DNA of 64,000 bases from Streptomyces sp. SPB162 (GTDB taxonomy: Bacteria; Actinomycetota; Actinomycetes; Streptomycetales; Streptomycetaceae). Where the stretch lies: NCBI RefSeq assembly GCF_029504575.1, contig NZ_JAQFII010000001.1:1636501-1700500 (forward strand). The letters run 5' to 3'. Made by a program: the position numbers and the translations under genes. The notes beneath the pieces were generated by a model. It was given only the letters and a program-made list of their open reading frames with translations, was not told the origin of the DNA and searched no databases. Shown here piece after piece: positions 34,338 to 42,485 of the stretch (within the stretch, counting starts at the first letter, position 1; every line of letters begins with the position of its first letter).

Positions 34338-35552
34338 ATGGATTTCGCCTATGACGCCCGTACCGAGGAGCTGCGGACGCGGCTCACCGCGTTCATGGAG
34401 TCGCACGTCTACCCGGCGGAGCCGGTCTTCGCCCTCCAGCGCGAGCAGGCCGAGGGCGACGCCCGCTGGTCGGCGCCGCCCGTCGTGGAGGAGCTGAAGG
34501 CGGAGGCCAAGCGGCAGGGGCTGTGGAACCTCTTCCTGCCCGGCGAGCGCGGGGCGGGGCTGACGAACCTGCAGTACGCGCCGCTGGCCGAGATCACCGG
34601 CCGCAGCCCGCACCTGGCGCCGCCGGCGCTGAACTGCGCCGCGCCCGACACCGGCAACATGGAGGTGCTGAGCGAGTTCGGCACCGAGCAGCAGCGCAAG
34701 CAGTGGCTGGAACCGCTGCTCGCCGGTGAGATCCGCTCGGCGTTCGCGATGACGGAACCGGACGTCGCCTCGTCGGACGCGACCAACATCGAGACCCGCA
34801 TCGAGCGCGACGGCGACTCGTACGTCGTCAACGGCCGCAAGTGGTACATCTCCGGGGCGATGAACCCCAAGTGCGCGATCATGATCGTGATGGGCAAGAG
34901 CGACCCGTCGGCGGAGCGGCACCGCCAGCAGAGCCAGATCCTCGTGCCGCGGGACACCCCCGGGGTCGAAGTACGGCGTGGTATGCGGGTGTTCGGCTAC
35001 GACGACGGCGACCACGGCGGCCACGCCGAGGTCGTCTTCACCGACGTCCGGGTGCCGGCCGAGAACCTGATCGGCGAGGAGGGCGGCGGCTTCGCCATCG
35101 CCCAGGCGCGGCTCGGGCCGGGCCGGATCCACCACTGCATGCGGTTGATCGGCATGGCGGAGCGGGCCCTCGAGCTCATGTGCCGGCGGGCGACGGACCG
35201 GGTGGCGTTCGGCAAGCCGATCGCCGAGCAAGGGGTCGTCCAGGAGTGGATCGCGGAGGCGCGGGTCGAGATCGAGCTGCTGCGGCTGCTGGTGCTGAAG
35301 ACGGCTTACCTGATGGACACGGTCGGCAACCGGGGCGCGCACACCGAGATCCAGTCGATCAAGATCGCCACGCCCGCCGCGGTGGTGAAGATCATCGACC
35401 GGGCGATCCAGGTGCATGGCGCCGGTGGCGTGAGTCAGGACTTCCCGCTGGCGGAGCTCTGGGCGGGGGCGCGGACGTTGCGGTTGGCGGATGGGCCGGA
35501 CGAGGTGCACAAGCGGTCGCTGGCGCGGCGCGAGCTGAAGAAGTACGTGTAG
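34338..35552 (+). CDS. Acyl-CoA dehydrogenase, ACAD10/11-like
   Basis: 404 residues, ATG 34338 with AGGAGGAC overlapping the end of the kinase gene. FAD-binding motifs [20 protein letters not shown] and [20 protein letters not shown]. The C-terminal helical part carries [20 protein letters not shown], and the family end [23 protein letters not shown] (given in parts) with [16 protein letters not shown]. The position usually holding the catalytic Glu is changed, as in ACAD10/11. Works with the preceding kinase on hydroxyacyl-CoA. Confidence 0.88.
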   Translation: MDFAYDARTEELRTRLTAFMESHVYPAEPVFALQREQAEGDARWSAPPVVEELKAEAKRQGLWNLFLPGERGAGLTNLQYAPLAEITGRSPHLAPPALNCAAPDTGNMEVLSEFGTEQQRKQWLEPLLAGEIRSAFAMTEPDVASSDATNIETRIERDGDSYVVNGRKWYISGAMNPKCAIMIVMGKSDPSAERHRQQSQILVPRDTPGVEVRRGMRVFGYDDGDHGGHAEVVFTDVRVPAENLIGEEGGGFAIAQARLGPGRIHHCMRLIGMAERALELMCRRATDRVAFGKPIAEQGVVQEWIAEARVEIELLRLLVLKTAYLMDTVGNRGAHTEIQSIKIATPAAVVKIIDRAIQVHGAGGVSQDFPLAELWAGARTLRLADGPDEVHKRSLARRELKKYV

Positions 35553-35868
35553 CGGTTGTCGGCGGGACGCGGCGCCGCCGCGCTGGCGGCGCCGGTTTCT
35601 CCGGCGCAGGGGTCCGAAGTCGACTATGTACGGTCCCCGGACCTTCGGCCGCGGGGGTGGGCCGGATGACCGCATAGCGAAGGTGCGGCCACCCGAGCCT
35701 GTTCCTTCGGGGGCAGGGCCGGGCCTGGGCCGAGTGGTCACGGCGGTGCGGAAGTTGGTGCATGGGCGGGGTGCTGGGGCTCAGGTTCGGGCATTGCGGA
35801 GTGGTTCTTCTGCGTCGCTTCGCTCCTTGACCGGGCGGAGGGGGCCCGGCGCTGCGCACCTGTGAAGC

Positions 35869-36084
35869 GGTCCGCTGCGCGGCCCGGGGTGGGGTGGGTG
35901 GCGACAGTGGTAGGGATCATGGTGCGGGTCGGCGGTGGTCGGGGTGAGGGATCACGGAGTGGTTCTTCTGCGTCGCTTCGCTCCTTGACCGGGCGGAGGG
36001 GGCCCGGCGCTGCGCACCTGTGAAGCGGTCCGCTGCGCGGCCCGGGGTGGCGGATCGATGTCGGTCCGCTGCGCGCCCCGGGGT
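35869..36084 (+). repeat. 216-bp inverted repeat, left arm
   Basis: It pairs with 36417-36632 over its full length with no gaps and, by my reading, three mismatches. It begins GGTCCGCTGCGCGGCCCGGG and ends GCGCGCCCCGGGGT. Confidence 0.92.
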
Positions 36085-36416
36085 AGAGGGTGGGAACGGG
36101 TGGTGGGGCCGCCGAGGTTGGTGGGTGATGGGCTGCGGGTGTTCGGTTGGTGGGCGGGGCCCGGCGATAGGGGCACATCCCGACCTCTCGAACCCCATCC
36201 GTCCCCAAAGGATCAGCTCGTGCGGCCGGAGCATCGGTAGGCGGTCTTTTGGCCGCACTTAGTGATCCGCATCTGCCCAATGACCGCCCCATAGATCCCG
36301 CTGGATCCCACTCGTCACACCCGCCCCACATCACGCCAACAAGAGCGGATCAAAGCTCCATCCCCACCCAACAAGGTCATCCGCAGCGCACCCCCATACG
36401 CAATCACCCCCGCCCC

Positions 36417-36632
36417 ACCCCGGGGCGCGCAGCGGACCGGCATCGATCCGCCACCCCGGGCCGCGCAGCGGACCGCTTCACAGGTGCGCAGCGCCGGGCC
36501 CCCTCCGCCCGGTCAAGGAGCGAAGCGACGCAGAAGAACCACTCCGTGATCCCTCACCCCGACCACCGCCCACCCGCACCATGATCCCTACCACTGTCGC
36601 CACCCACCCCACGCCGGGCCGCGCAGCGGACC
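36417..36632 (-). repeat. 216-bp inverted repeat, right arm
   Basis: Reverse complement of 35869-36084. The 332-bp spacer (36085-36416) is less GC-rich and shows no repeat or recognisable gene. Confidence 0.92.
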
Positions 36633-36791
36633 GGCATCGCTCCCCCACCCCGGGCCGCGCAGCGGACCGCTTCACGGGCGCAGCGGACCGCTTCACGGGC
36701 GCAGCGCCGGGTGCAGCGGACCGCTTCACAGGTGCGCAGCGCCGGCCCCCCTGCCAGGCGGCGGTCGGTCACGGCGCCCGGTAGTCCGCCC

Positions 36792-36829
36792 GCGCGAAGG
36801 CCCCGCCACAAGGGCGGGGCCTTCGCGCG
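36792..36829. terminator. Strong hairpin terminator
   Basis: GCGCGAAGGCCCCGCC pairs perfectly with GGCGGGGCCTTCGCGC across an ACAAG loop. It lies 17 bp past the stop of the minus-strand oxidoreductase at 36846. Confidence 0.85.
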
Positions 36830-36845
36830 GCCGGGGGTGGCGGGG

Positions 36846-37832
36846 TCAGGCGTTCACGACCACCACGCGCCCCGTCGTCTTGCCGTCCGCCACGCGCTGG
36901 ACGGCTTCCGCCGCGTCGGTCAGGGCGACGCGTTCGCTGATGTAGGGCTTGACGCTGCCCTCGGCGGCGAGGCGGGTGAGGGTTTCGTGGGCTTGGAGGA
37001 CCGCTTGGGGGTCCTTGGTGTTGTAGAGGCCCCAGTGCAGGCCGAGGATCGAGTAGTTCTTGACGAGGGCGTGGTTCAGGCCCGGGGACGGGACCGTGCC
37101 GCTGGTGAAGCCGACAATGACGATGCGGCCCTCGAAGGCGATGCACTTGGTCGACTTCGTGTAGGCGTCGCCGCCGACCGGGTCGTAGACGACGTTCGCG
37201 CCGCGGCCGTTGGTGGCCTCCTTGACGACGGCCACGAAGTCCTCGCTGTAGCGGTCGACGACGAGGTCTGCGCCGAGGTCGCGGGCGACCTTCGCCTTGT
37301 CGGGGCCGCCGGTGACGCCGATGACGGTGGCTCCGGCGGCCTTGCCGAGCTGGATGGCGGCGCTGCCGACGCCGCCCGCGGCGGCGTGCACCAGGAGGGT
37401 CTCTCCGGGCTGGAGGGCCGCTCGGCGGTGCAGGCCGAACAGGCCGGTCTGGTAGCCGATGTGCAGGGCCGCGGCCTCGGCGTCGTCGAGCGCCTCGGGG
37501 GCCGGCAGTACCGACGCGGCGCTGACGACGGCCAGTTCCGCGAACGCCCCGTGCGGCAGGGATGCCGGGGAGATGATCCGGGCGCCGATGTCCAGGCCCG
37601 TCACCCCCTCGCCGAGGGCGAGGATCTCGCCGCACAGCTCGACGCCCGGGGTGAACGGCAGCGGTGGGCGGATCTGGTACTGGCCGCGGCACAGCAGGGC
37701 ATCGGGGAAGTTGATGTTCGCGGCGCGTACCCGCACCAGCACCTCACCGGGGCCGGGCTGCGGATCCGGTACCTCGTCGAGGCGCATCGCCTCGCGCGGC
37801 TCCCCGTTCTCGTGCACGCGCCATGCCTTCAC
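36846..37832 (-). CDS. NADPH:quinone oxidoreductase family protein
   Basis: 328 residues from GTG 37832 with GGAGG. Zinc-less MDR: MKAWRVHENGEPREAMRLDE, FTPGVELCGEILALGEGV and the Rossmann motif HAAAGGVGSAAIQLGKAAGA. It follows the TetR gene by 15 bp in the same direction. Such enzymes with the AAN(I)NFPD motif are often linked with acyl-CoA genes as enoyl reductase-like proteins. Redox partner unknown. Confidence 0.87.
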   Translation of the reverse strand: MKAWRVHENGEPREAMRLDEVPDPQPGPGEVLVRVRAANINFPDALLCRGQYQIRPPLPFTPGVELCGEILALGEGVTGLDIGARIISPASLPHGAFAELAVVSAASVLPAPEALDDAEAAALHIGYQTGLFGLHRRAALQPGETLLVHAAAGGVGSAAIQLGKAAGATVIGVTGGPDKAKVARDLGADLVVDRYSEDFVAVVKEATNGRGANVVYDPVGGDAYTKSTKCIAFEGRIVIVGFTSGTVPSPGLNHALVKNYSILGLHWGLYNTKDPQAVLQAHETLTRLAAEGSVKPYISERVALTDAAEAVQRVADGKTTGRVVVVNA

Positions 37833-37847
37833 CAGGTACCTCCAGGG

Positions 37848-38447
37848 TTATCGGGGCTGTTGCACCGAGTGCAGCAGCATGTCTGCGAAGTCCTCGGCGA
37901 CCGTCGCGGCGGACAGCGGGCCGTCCGCGCGGTACCAGGTGCCGAGGTGGTGCACCGAGCCGAAGAAGTAGTCGACGACGAGGTCGGGACGCAGCTCGAC
38001 GCGGAAGACCCCGTCGCGCTGGCCCTCCTCGATCAGGGCTCGGAACTTCTCGTGGTAGCGGCGGCGCTCGGCGCGTACCGCCTTCTGCTTCTCCGGGCTC
38101 AGCTGGTGCATGGACCGGAAGAAGATCTTGGTGTCGTCCAGGTTCTCGATGCTGGTCACGACGACGTCGGCGGCGGCCCGGGCCAGCCGGGTCGTCGCCG
38201 GGGCGTCCTGGGCGGCGATGGAGTCGAGGCGCTCGGTCTGCAGTCGCAGGACGCGGCCGTAGATCTCGTGCAGCAGGTCGTCCTTGGAGCCGAAGTAGTG
38301 GTACAGCGCTCCCTTCGTCACCCCGGCCGCCTCGACGATCTCCTGCACCGAGGTGCGGTCGTAGCCGCGCTCGGCGAAGAGACGGGTGGCCTCGGCGAGC
38401 AGCCGCTCGGGAACCGCGGTCGCCTTCGTGGTCGTGCTGCGTGCCAT
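37848..38447 (-). CDS. TetR-family regulator
   Basis: 199 residues. HTH region ERLLAEATRLFAERGYDRTS then VQEIVEAAGVTKGALYHYFG. The ligand domain contains IFFRSMHQLSPEKQKAVRAE and is of the type often regulating fatty acid catabolism (KstR2/FadR-like group). An operator-like palindrome lies 36 bp upstream (38483-38498). Cotranscribed with the downstream oxidoreductase. Confidence 0.88.
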   Translation of the reverse strand: MARSTTTKATAVPERLLAEATRLFAERGYDRTSVQEIVEAAGVTKGALYHYFGSKDDLLHEIYGRVLRLQTERLDSIAAQDAPATTRLARAAADVVVTSIENLDDTKIFFRSMHQLSPEKQKAVRAERRRYHEKFRALIEEGQRDGVFRVELRPDLVVDYFFGSVHHLGTWYRADGPLSAATVAEDFADMLLHSVQQPR

Positions 38448-38482
38448 GGCCTGCCCTTTCTCCGTACCGATGCGCCGGTCGA

Positions 38483-38498
38483 CATTCCGACCGGTATG
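38483..38498. promoter_or_regulatory. TetR-type operator
   Basis: CATTCCG-AC-CGGTATG, arms matching at 6 of 7 positions, between the acyl-CoA synthetase stop and the TetR start. On the other strand it reads CATACCGGTCGGAATG, like the site at 58373. Confidence 0.6.
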
Positions 38499-38502
38499 GA
38501 CC

Positions 38503-40155
38503 CTATCCGGCCCGGGCCTTCAGTTCGCGCCGGAGGATCTTGCCCGTCGTGGTCTTGGGCAGCTCCTCGATGACCTCCACCTCGCGCGGGTACTTGTACG
38601 CGGCGAGCCGCTCCTTGCAGTACGCGATGAGATCCGCCGGTTCGGCCGCCAGGCCCGGCCGCAGGCTGACGTACGCCTTGACGCTCTCGCCCCGGTAGGC
38701 GTCGGGGATGCCGACGACGGCGGCCTCGCGCACGGCGGGGTGGGTGTAGAGGACGTCCTCGACCTCGCGCGGCCAGACCTTGAAGCCGGACGCGTTGATC
38801 ATGTCCTTCTTGCGGTCGACGACGTACAGCCAGCCCGCCTCGTCCATGAAGCCGATGTCGCCGGTGCGCAGCTCGCCGCCGGGCAGGGCCGCCGCCGACT
38901 CCTCGGGGCGGTTCCAGTACCCGGGGACCACCATCGGGCCGCGTACGCCGATCTCGCCGTGCGTGCCGAACGGGACATCCTCGCCCTGTTCGTCGATGAT
39001 GCGCACCACAGTGTCGGGACCGGGGACGCCGACGGACAGGGTGCCGGACTCCGGGTCGACGGGCGCCTCCTGGCCGGCCGGGACGCTCGCGCAGGGCGCG
39101 GTGCACTCGGTCAGGCCGTAGCCGTTGCGGATGTAGGGGCCGAACCGCTCGCGGAACCCTTCGACGATGGCCGGCGGTAGTGGTGCGCCGCCGGAGTAGA
39201 TGTACCGGAACGACGAGAAGTGGTCCCGGGTGGCCTCGGGGCGGGCCATCAGCGCCATGAAGGCAGTGGCGGGGCCGACGGTGTAGGCCGGGCGGTACTC
39301 CTGGAACGCCTCCAGGACGACGCCCGCCTCGAAGCGGTTGGTGAGCGCCAGGGTGGCGCCGTTGGCGATGGCCGAGGAGAGCTGGGCGACCATGCCGGTG
39401 ATGTGGAACAGCGGCGCCAGCGCGAAGATCACCGAGCCGTCGGGCAGGGCGAGCATGACGCGCTGCCGGTCGGCGTTGTAGGCGATGTTCCCGTGGGTGT
39501 TCATCGCGCCCTTGGGGGCGCCGGTGGTCCCGGAGGTGTAGCTGATGAGGGCGGTGCCGTCGCGCTCGGGGAGCGCCGTGGGCTTCGGTCCAGCCGCGGC
39601 GCGGGCCGCTTCGAGCAGGTCGTCCGCGCCGTCGGGGGCGGGGAACCGCTCGGCGGGCAGGACGCGGCGGTCGTCGCGCGTCTGCAGGTCCAGCTCGCTG
39701 GTGACCAGCGCGATGGTGGCCCGTGATCCGGTGGCGGTCTGCCGGACGTAGCCGTCCCAGGCACGGTCGGAGCAGACGATCGCCCGGACCCCGGCGTCGG
39801 CGAGGATGTGGGTGAGCTCATGTGTCTTGTACATCGGGTTGACCGGGACGACCACGCCGCCGGCCTTCCACGCGCCGAGCAGCGTGATCACGAACTGCGG
39901 GATGTTCTGCAGCATGACCGCGAGCCGGTCGCCGGGCGCGAAGCCGCGTCCTGCCAGGTGGTTCGCCAGGCCGTCGGAGAGCTCGTCGACCTCGCGGTAG
40001 GTCAGTCGGCCGTCGAAGTAGGCAAGCGCGGCGCGGTCCGGGACGCGGGCGACCGAGTCGCGGAAGGCGTGCAGCACGCTCGGCGGGGCGTCGGGCAGCG
40101 CGCGCTGCTCCTCGGTGAAGTGCCGGAGCCACGGCTTGGCCGCGTAGGAGATCAC
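38503..40155 (-). CDS. Acyl-CoA synthetase (AMP-forming)
   Basis: 550 residues from GTG 40155, which overlaps the TGA of the upstream SDR by four bases. ANL-family motifs: A3 LISYTSGTTGAPKGAMNTHG, A5 YGLTECTAPC, A7 ELRTGDIGFMDEAGWLYVVD with RKKDMINASGFKVWPREVE, and A10 PKTTTGKILRREL with the acylation lysine. This is a FadD-type ligase activating a fatty or aromatic acid to its CoA thioester. In operon with the SDR. Confidence 0.9.
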   Translation of the reverse strand: MISYAAKPWLRHFTEEQRALPDAPPSVLHAFRDSVARVPDRAALAYFDGRLTYREVDELSDGLANHLAGRGFAPGDRLAVMLQNIPQFVITLLGAWKAGGVVVPVNPMYKTHELTHILADAGVRAIVCSDRAWDGYVRQTATGSRATIALVTSELDLQTRDDRRVLPAERFPAPDGADDLLEAARAAAGPKPTALPERDGTALISYTSGTTGAPKGAMNTHGNIAYNADRQRVMLALPDGSVIFALAPLFHITGMVAQLSSAIANGATLALTNRFEAGVVLEAFQEYRPAYTVGPATAFMALMARPEATRDHFSSFRYIYSGGAPLPPAIVEGFRERFGPYIRNGYGLTECTAPCASVPAGQEAPVDPESGTLSVGVPGPDTVVRIIDEQGEDVPFGTHGEIGVRGPMVVPGYWNRPEESAAALPGGELRTGDIGFMDEAGWLYVVDRKKDMINASGFKVWPREVEDVLYTHPAVREAAVVGIPDAYRGESVKAYVSLRPGLAAEPADLIAYCKERLAAYKYPREVEVIEELPKTTTGKILRRELKARAG

Positions 40156-40934
40156 GTGCGGTCCCCGCCCTCTGTGGCGCGCTCCAGTTTCTTCTGCAGG
40201 CGGTTCATTCCGTCGATCCACTGCTCCGGGTCCGCGGCGCGGGCCGCGTAGTACTGGGCGACCTCGGGGTGCGGCAGGATCAGGAACTGCTCGGCCGCGA
40301 TACCGGCCATGACGGCGTCGGCGAGCTCCTCCGGCTCGATCGCGGTGGGCGCGAGCACCAGCTCGCCCGCGGTGCCGGCCGCCCGCATCATGTCGGTCCG
40401 CACGCCCTGCGGGCAGACCGCGTGCACGCGGATGCCGCGGTGCCGGTAGGTGAGCGACAGCCACTCGGCGTAGGCGTAGGCGCCGTGCTTGGTCACCGAG
40501 TACGGGGCGGCTCCCACCATCGTGAGCAGCCCGGCGGCGGAGACGGTGGCGACGAACCGGCCGCTGCCGCGTTCCAGCCATTCCGGCAGCAGCTCGCGGG
40601 CCGCCCGGACGTGGCTCATGACGTTGACGTCCCAGGAGCGTTCCCACTCCTCGTCGGTGGCGTCCGGGCCACCGGTGCCGATCCCGGCGTTGGCGCAGAA
40701 GACGTCGATCGTGCCGCCGAGCGCGTCGCGCGCCTTGCCGACGACGTCCGAGGCGTCGCCCGGCACCGCGATGCCGCCGATCTCGTCGGCGACGGCCTGC
40801 GCGGCTCCGGCGTTCAGGTCGTTGACGACGACCCGCGCGCCCTCGGCGGCGAATCTGCGGGCCAGCGCGGCACCGATGCCACCACCTGCTCCGGTGACGA
40901 CCACTCGGGCATCGCGCAGGGTTTCCACGGCCAC
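40152..40934 (-). CDS. SDR-family oxidoreductase
   Basis: 260 residues from GTG 40934, chosen for AAGGAG upstream. Classical SDR: VTGAGGGIGAALARRFAAEG, CANAGIG, Ser in ATVSAAG, and YSVTKHGAYAYAEW with catalytic Tyr and Lys. NAD(P) dehydrogenase acting on a hydroxyacyl or similar substrate. Translationally coupled (GTGA overlap) to the acyl-CoA synthetase downstream. Confidence 0.9.
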   Translation of the reverse strand: MAVETLRDARVVVTGAGGGIGAALARRFAAEGARVVVNDLNAGAAQAVADEIGGIAVPGDASDVVGKARDALGGTIDVFCANAGIGTGGPDATDEEWERSWDVNVMSHVRAARELLPEWLERGSGRFVATVSAAGLLTMVGAAPYSVTKHGAYAYAEWLSLTYRHRGIRVHAVCPQGVRTDMMRAAGTAGELVLAPTAIEPEELADAVMAGIAAEQFLILPHPEVAQYYAARAADPEQWIDGMNRLQKKLERATEGGDRT

Positions 40935-40990
40935 GATCGTGTCTCCTTCGACTCGACTGGGTACGGCTCGGGTACGACTCTCTTCGCATA

Positions 40991-41006
40991 CTAAGCGGTC
41001 GGTCAG
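40991..41006. promoter_or_regulatory. Possible TetR-type operator
   Basis: CTAAGCGGTCGGTCAG is a weak inverted repeat with the CGGTCGGT core, 57 bp upstream of the SDR start. Arms match at only 5 of 7 positions. Confidence 0.35.
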
Positions 41007-41107
41007 GCGCACGGAAGGGCAAAATCGTATGCGCGGGGTATGGCCGGTTCCCTCCCCGTTCGGGATGATGCGCGCACGTGGCGCGGATCGAGGCCGAGGG
41101 GACCGCC

Positions 41108-42436
41108 GTGACAGTGACGAGTGTGCAGCCCTACTGGGAACTGACCTTCGACGCGGACGGGGACGTGGACACCCGGCAGCGTGATCAGCTGCTGGCGGGC
41201 GCGACCGCCGCGGGAGTCACCGATCTGGTGATGTTCGCGCACGGCTGGAACAACGACCAGTCCATGGCGACCTGGCTCTACGACCGCTTCTTCGCACCCT
41301 TCCCGGGGCTGCTCGGGCCCGGCACCGGCGCGCGGCTCGGCTACGTGGGCGTGCTCTGGCCCGCCATGCGCTTCAGCGACGAGCCCATCCCCGACTTCAC
41401 GCCCTCGCTGACGATCGCCCCCGTCCCGGCCGGCCGGACGGAGCTGAGCGAGGAGACGCGCCGGGCCCTGACCACCATGTTCCCCGAGCAGGACGCGACG
41501 GTGAGCCGGCTCGCGGAGCTGCTGCGGGAGTGTCCCGACTCCCCCGAGGCGTTCGCGGAGTACGTGCGCCTGGTCCGCGCGCTCGTGGAGCTGCCGGAGG
41601 GTTCCCCCGCCGCCGCGTTCGCGGCGGACTCCGACGACGGGTCGCAGTCCGACCCGGCGATTCTCCTGGACGACCCGGTCGCGCTCTGCGCGGAGTTCAC
41701 CGCGGCCCTCCAGGAGACCGGCGTCGACTGCGGCACCGACGGGCCCGACGCACCCCAGCTGTTCGGCGGGCTCCGCAAGCGGTTGTGGAACGGCGCGCAC
41801 GAACTGCTGCGACAGGCCACGTACTTCGCGATGAAGCGGCGGGCCGGCACGATCGGCCAGCGCGGCCTCGGCCCGGTGCTGGGCGCGCTGGCGCGGACGG
41901 CGGCCCCGGCCCGCGTGCACCTGGTGGGACACAGCTTCGGCGCCCGCCTGGTCTCGTTCGCCCTGCTCGGCCTGCCCGCCGCGGCGCAGAACGTGAAGTC
42001 CGTGACGCTGCTGCAGGGCGCTTTCTCGCACTACGCGTACGCGCGGCAACTGCCCAACGACGCGTCGCGCTCGGGGGTGCTGCGCGACGTCGAGAGCCGG
42101 GTGGACGGTCCCCTGGTGTCCTGCTTCTCCAGCCACGACACCGCGCTCGGGGTGATCTATCCGCTCGCGTCACGCCTGTCGCGCGACGACTCCTCGTTCC
42201 TCGGGCTCGGCGACCGCTGGGGCGCCATGGGCCACGACGGCATCCAGGCGGTCGCCGGCACCCGGCTGGCGACGGTCGACGACGCCCGAGCCGGACGGTT
42301 CCCGGTGTCGGGGTGCGTGAGCGTGGATGTGTCGGCCGTCGTCCGCAGCGGCCCTCCGCCGGCCGGCGCGCACAGCGACATCTGCCACGAGGAACTGGCG
42401 CGCGTGGTGCTCGCCGCGGGACGGATCTCGCACTGA
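41108..42436 (+). CDS. Alpha/beta hydrolase-like protein
   Basis: 442 residues from GTG 41108 with GAGGGG (GTG 41078 is in frame but lacks a site). N-terminal LVMFAHGWNNDQSMATWLYD resembles the oxyanion-hole region of DUF900-type hydrolases. The nucleophile elbow is VHLVGHSFGARLVSFAL. Possible acid and base are in CFSSHDTALG and AMGHDGIQAV. An insert of about 130 residues separates the first two parts. No signal peptide. Substrate unknown. Confidence 0.75.
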   Translation: MTVTSVQPYWELTFDADGDVDTRQRDQLLAGATAAGVTDLVMFAHGWNNDQSMATWLYDRFFAPFPGLLGPGTGARLGYVGVLWPAMRFSDEPIPDFTPSLTIAPVPAGRTELSEETRRALTTMFPEQDATVSRLAELLRECPDSPEAFAEYVRLVRALVELPEGSPAAAFAADSDDGSQSDPAILLDDPVALCAEFTAALQETGVDCGTDGPDAPQLFGGLRKRLWNGAHELLRQATYFAMKRRAGTIGQRGLGPVLGALARTAAPARVHLVGHSFGARLVSFALLGLPAAAQNVKSVTLLQGAFSHYAYARQLPNDASRSGVLRDVESRVDGPLVSCFSSHDTALGVIYPLASRLSRDDSSFLGLGDRWGAMGHDGIQAVAGTRLATVDDARAGRFPVSGCVSVDVSAVVRSGPPPAGAHSDICHEELARVVLAAGRISH

Positions 42437-42485
42437 GTCCCGTCCCGCGGCGGTCATTTGCCGCCTGTGCAGCGCTACCGAGCCG

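Larger units (their letters stand above)
35553..36845. repeat. 1.3-kb gene-free repeat block
   Basis: This block lies between convergent genes. I find no convincing gene: the short open frames have no ribosome sites and no family resemblance. It holds two direct 96-bp repeats 158 bp apart (35797-35892 and 35955-36050), a 216-bp inverted repeat (listed separately), several partial copies of GCAGCGGACCGCTTCAC (36660-36735), and a terminator at 36792-36829. Confidence 0.85.

Noticed and set aside
35640..36780. Several 60-110 codon open frames in the repeat block
   Set aside because: They are created by the inverted and direct repeats, repeat each other, and have no start signals.
40991..41006. 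Strong operator call at the SDR promoter
   Set aside because: Arms match at only 5 of 7 positions, so it was kept only as a low-confidence site and not linked to a regulator.
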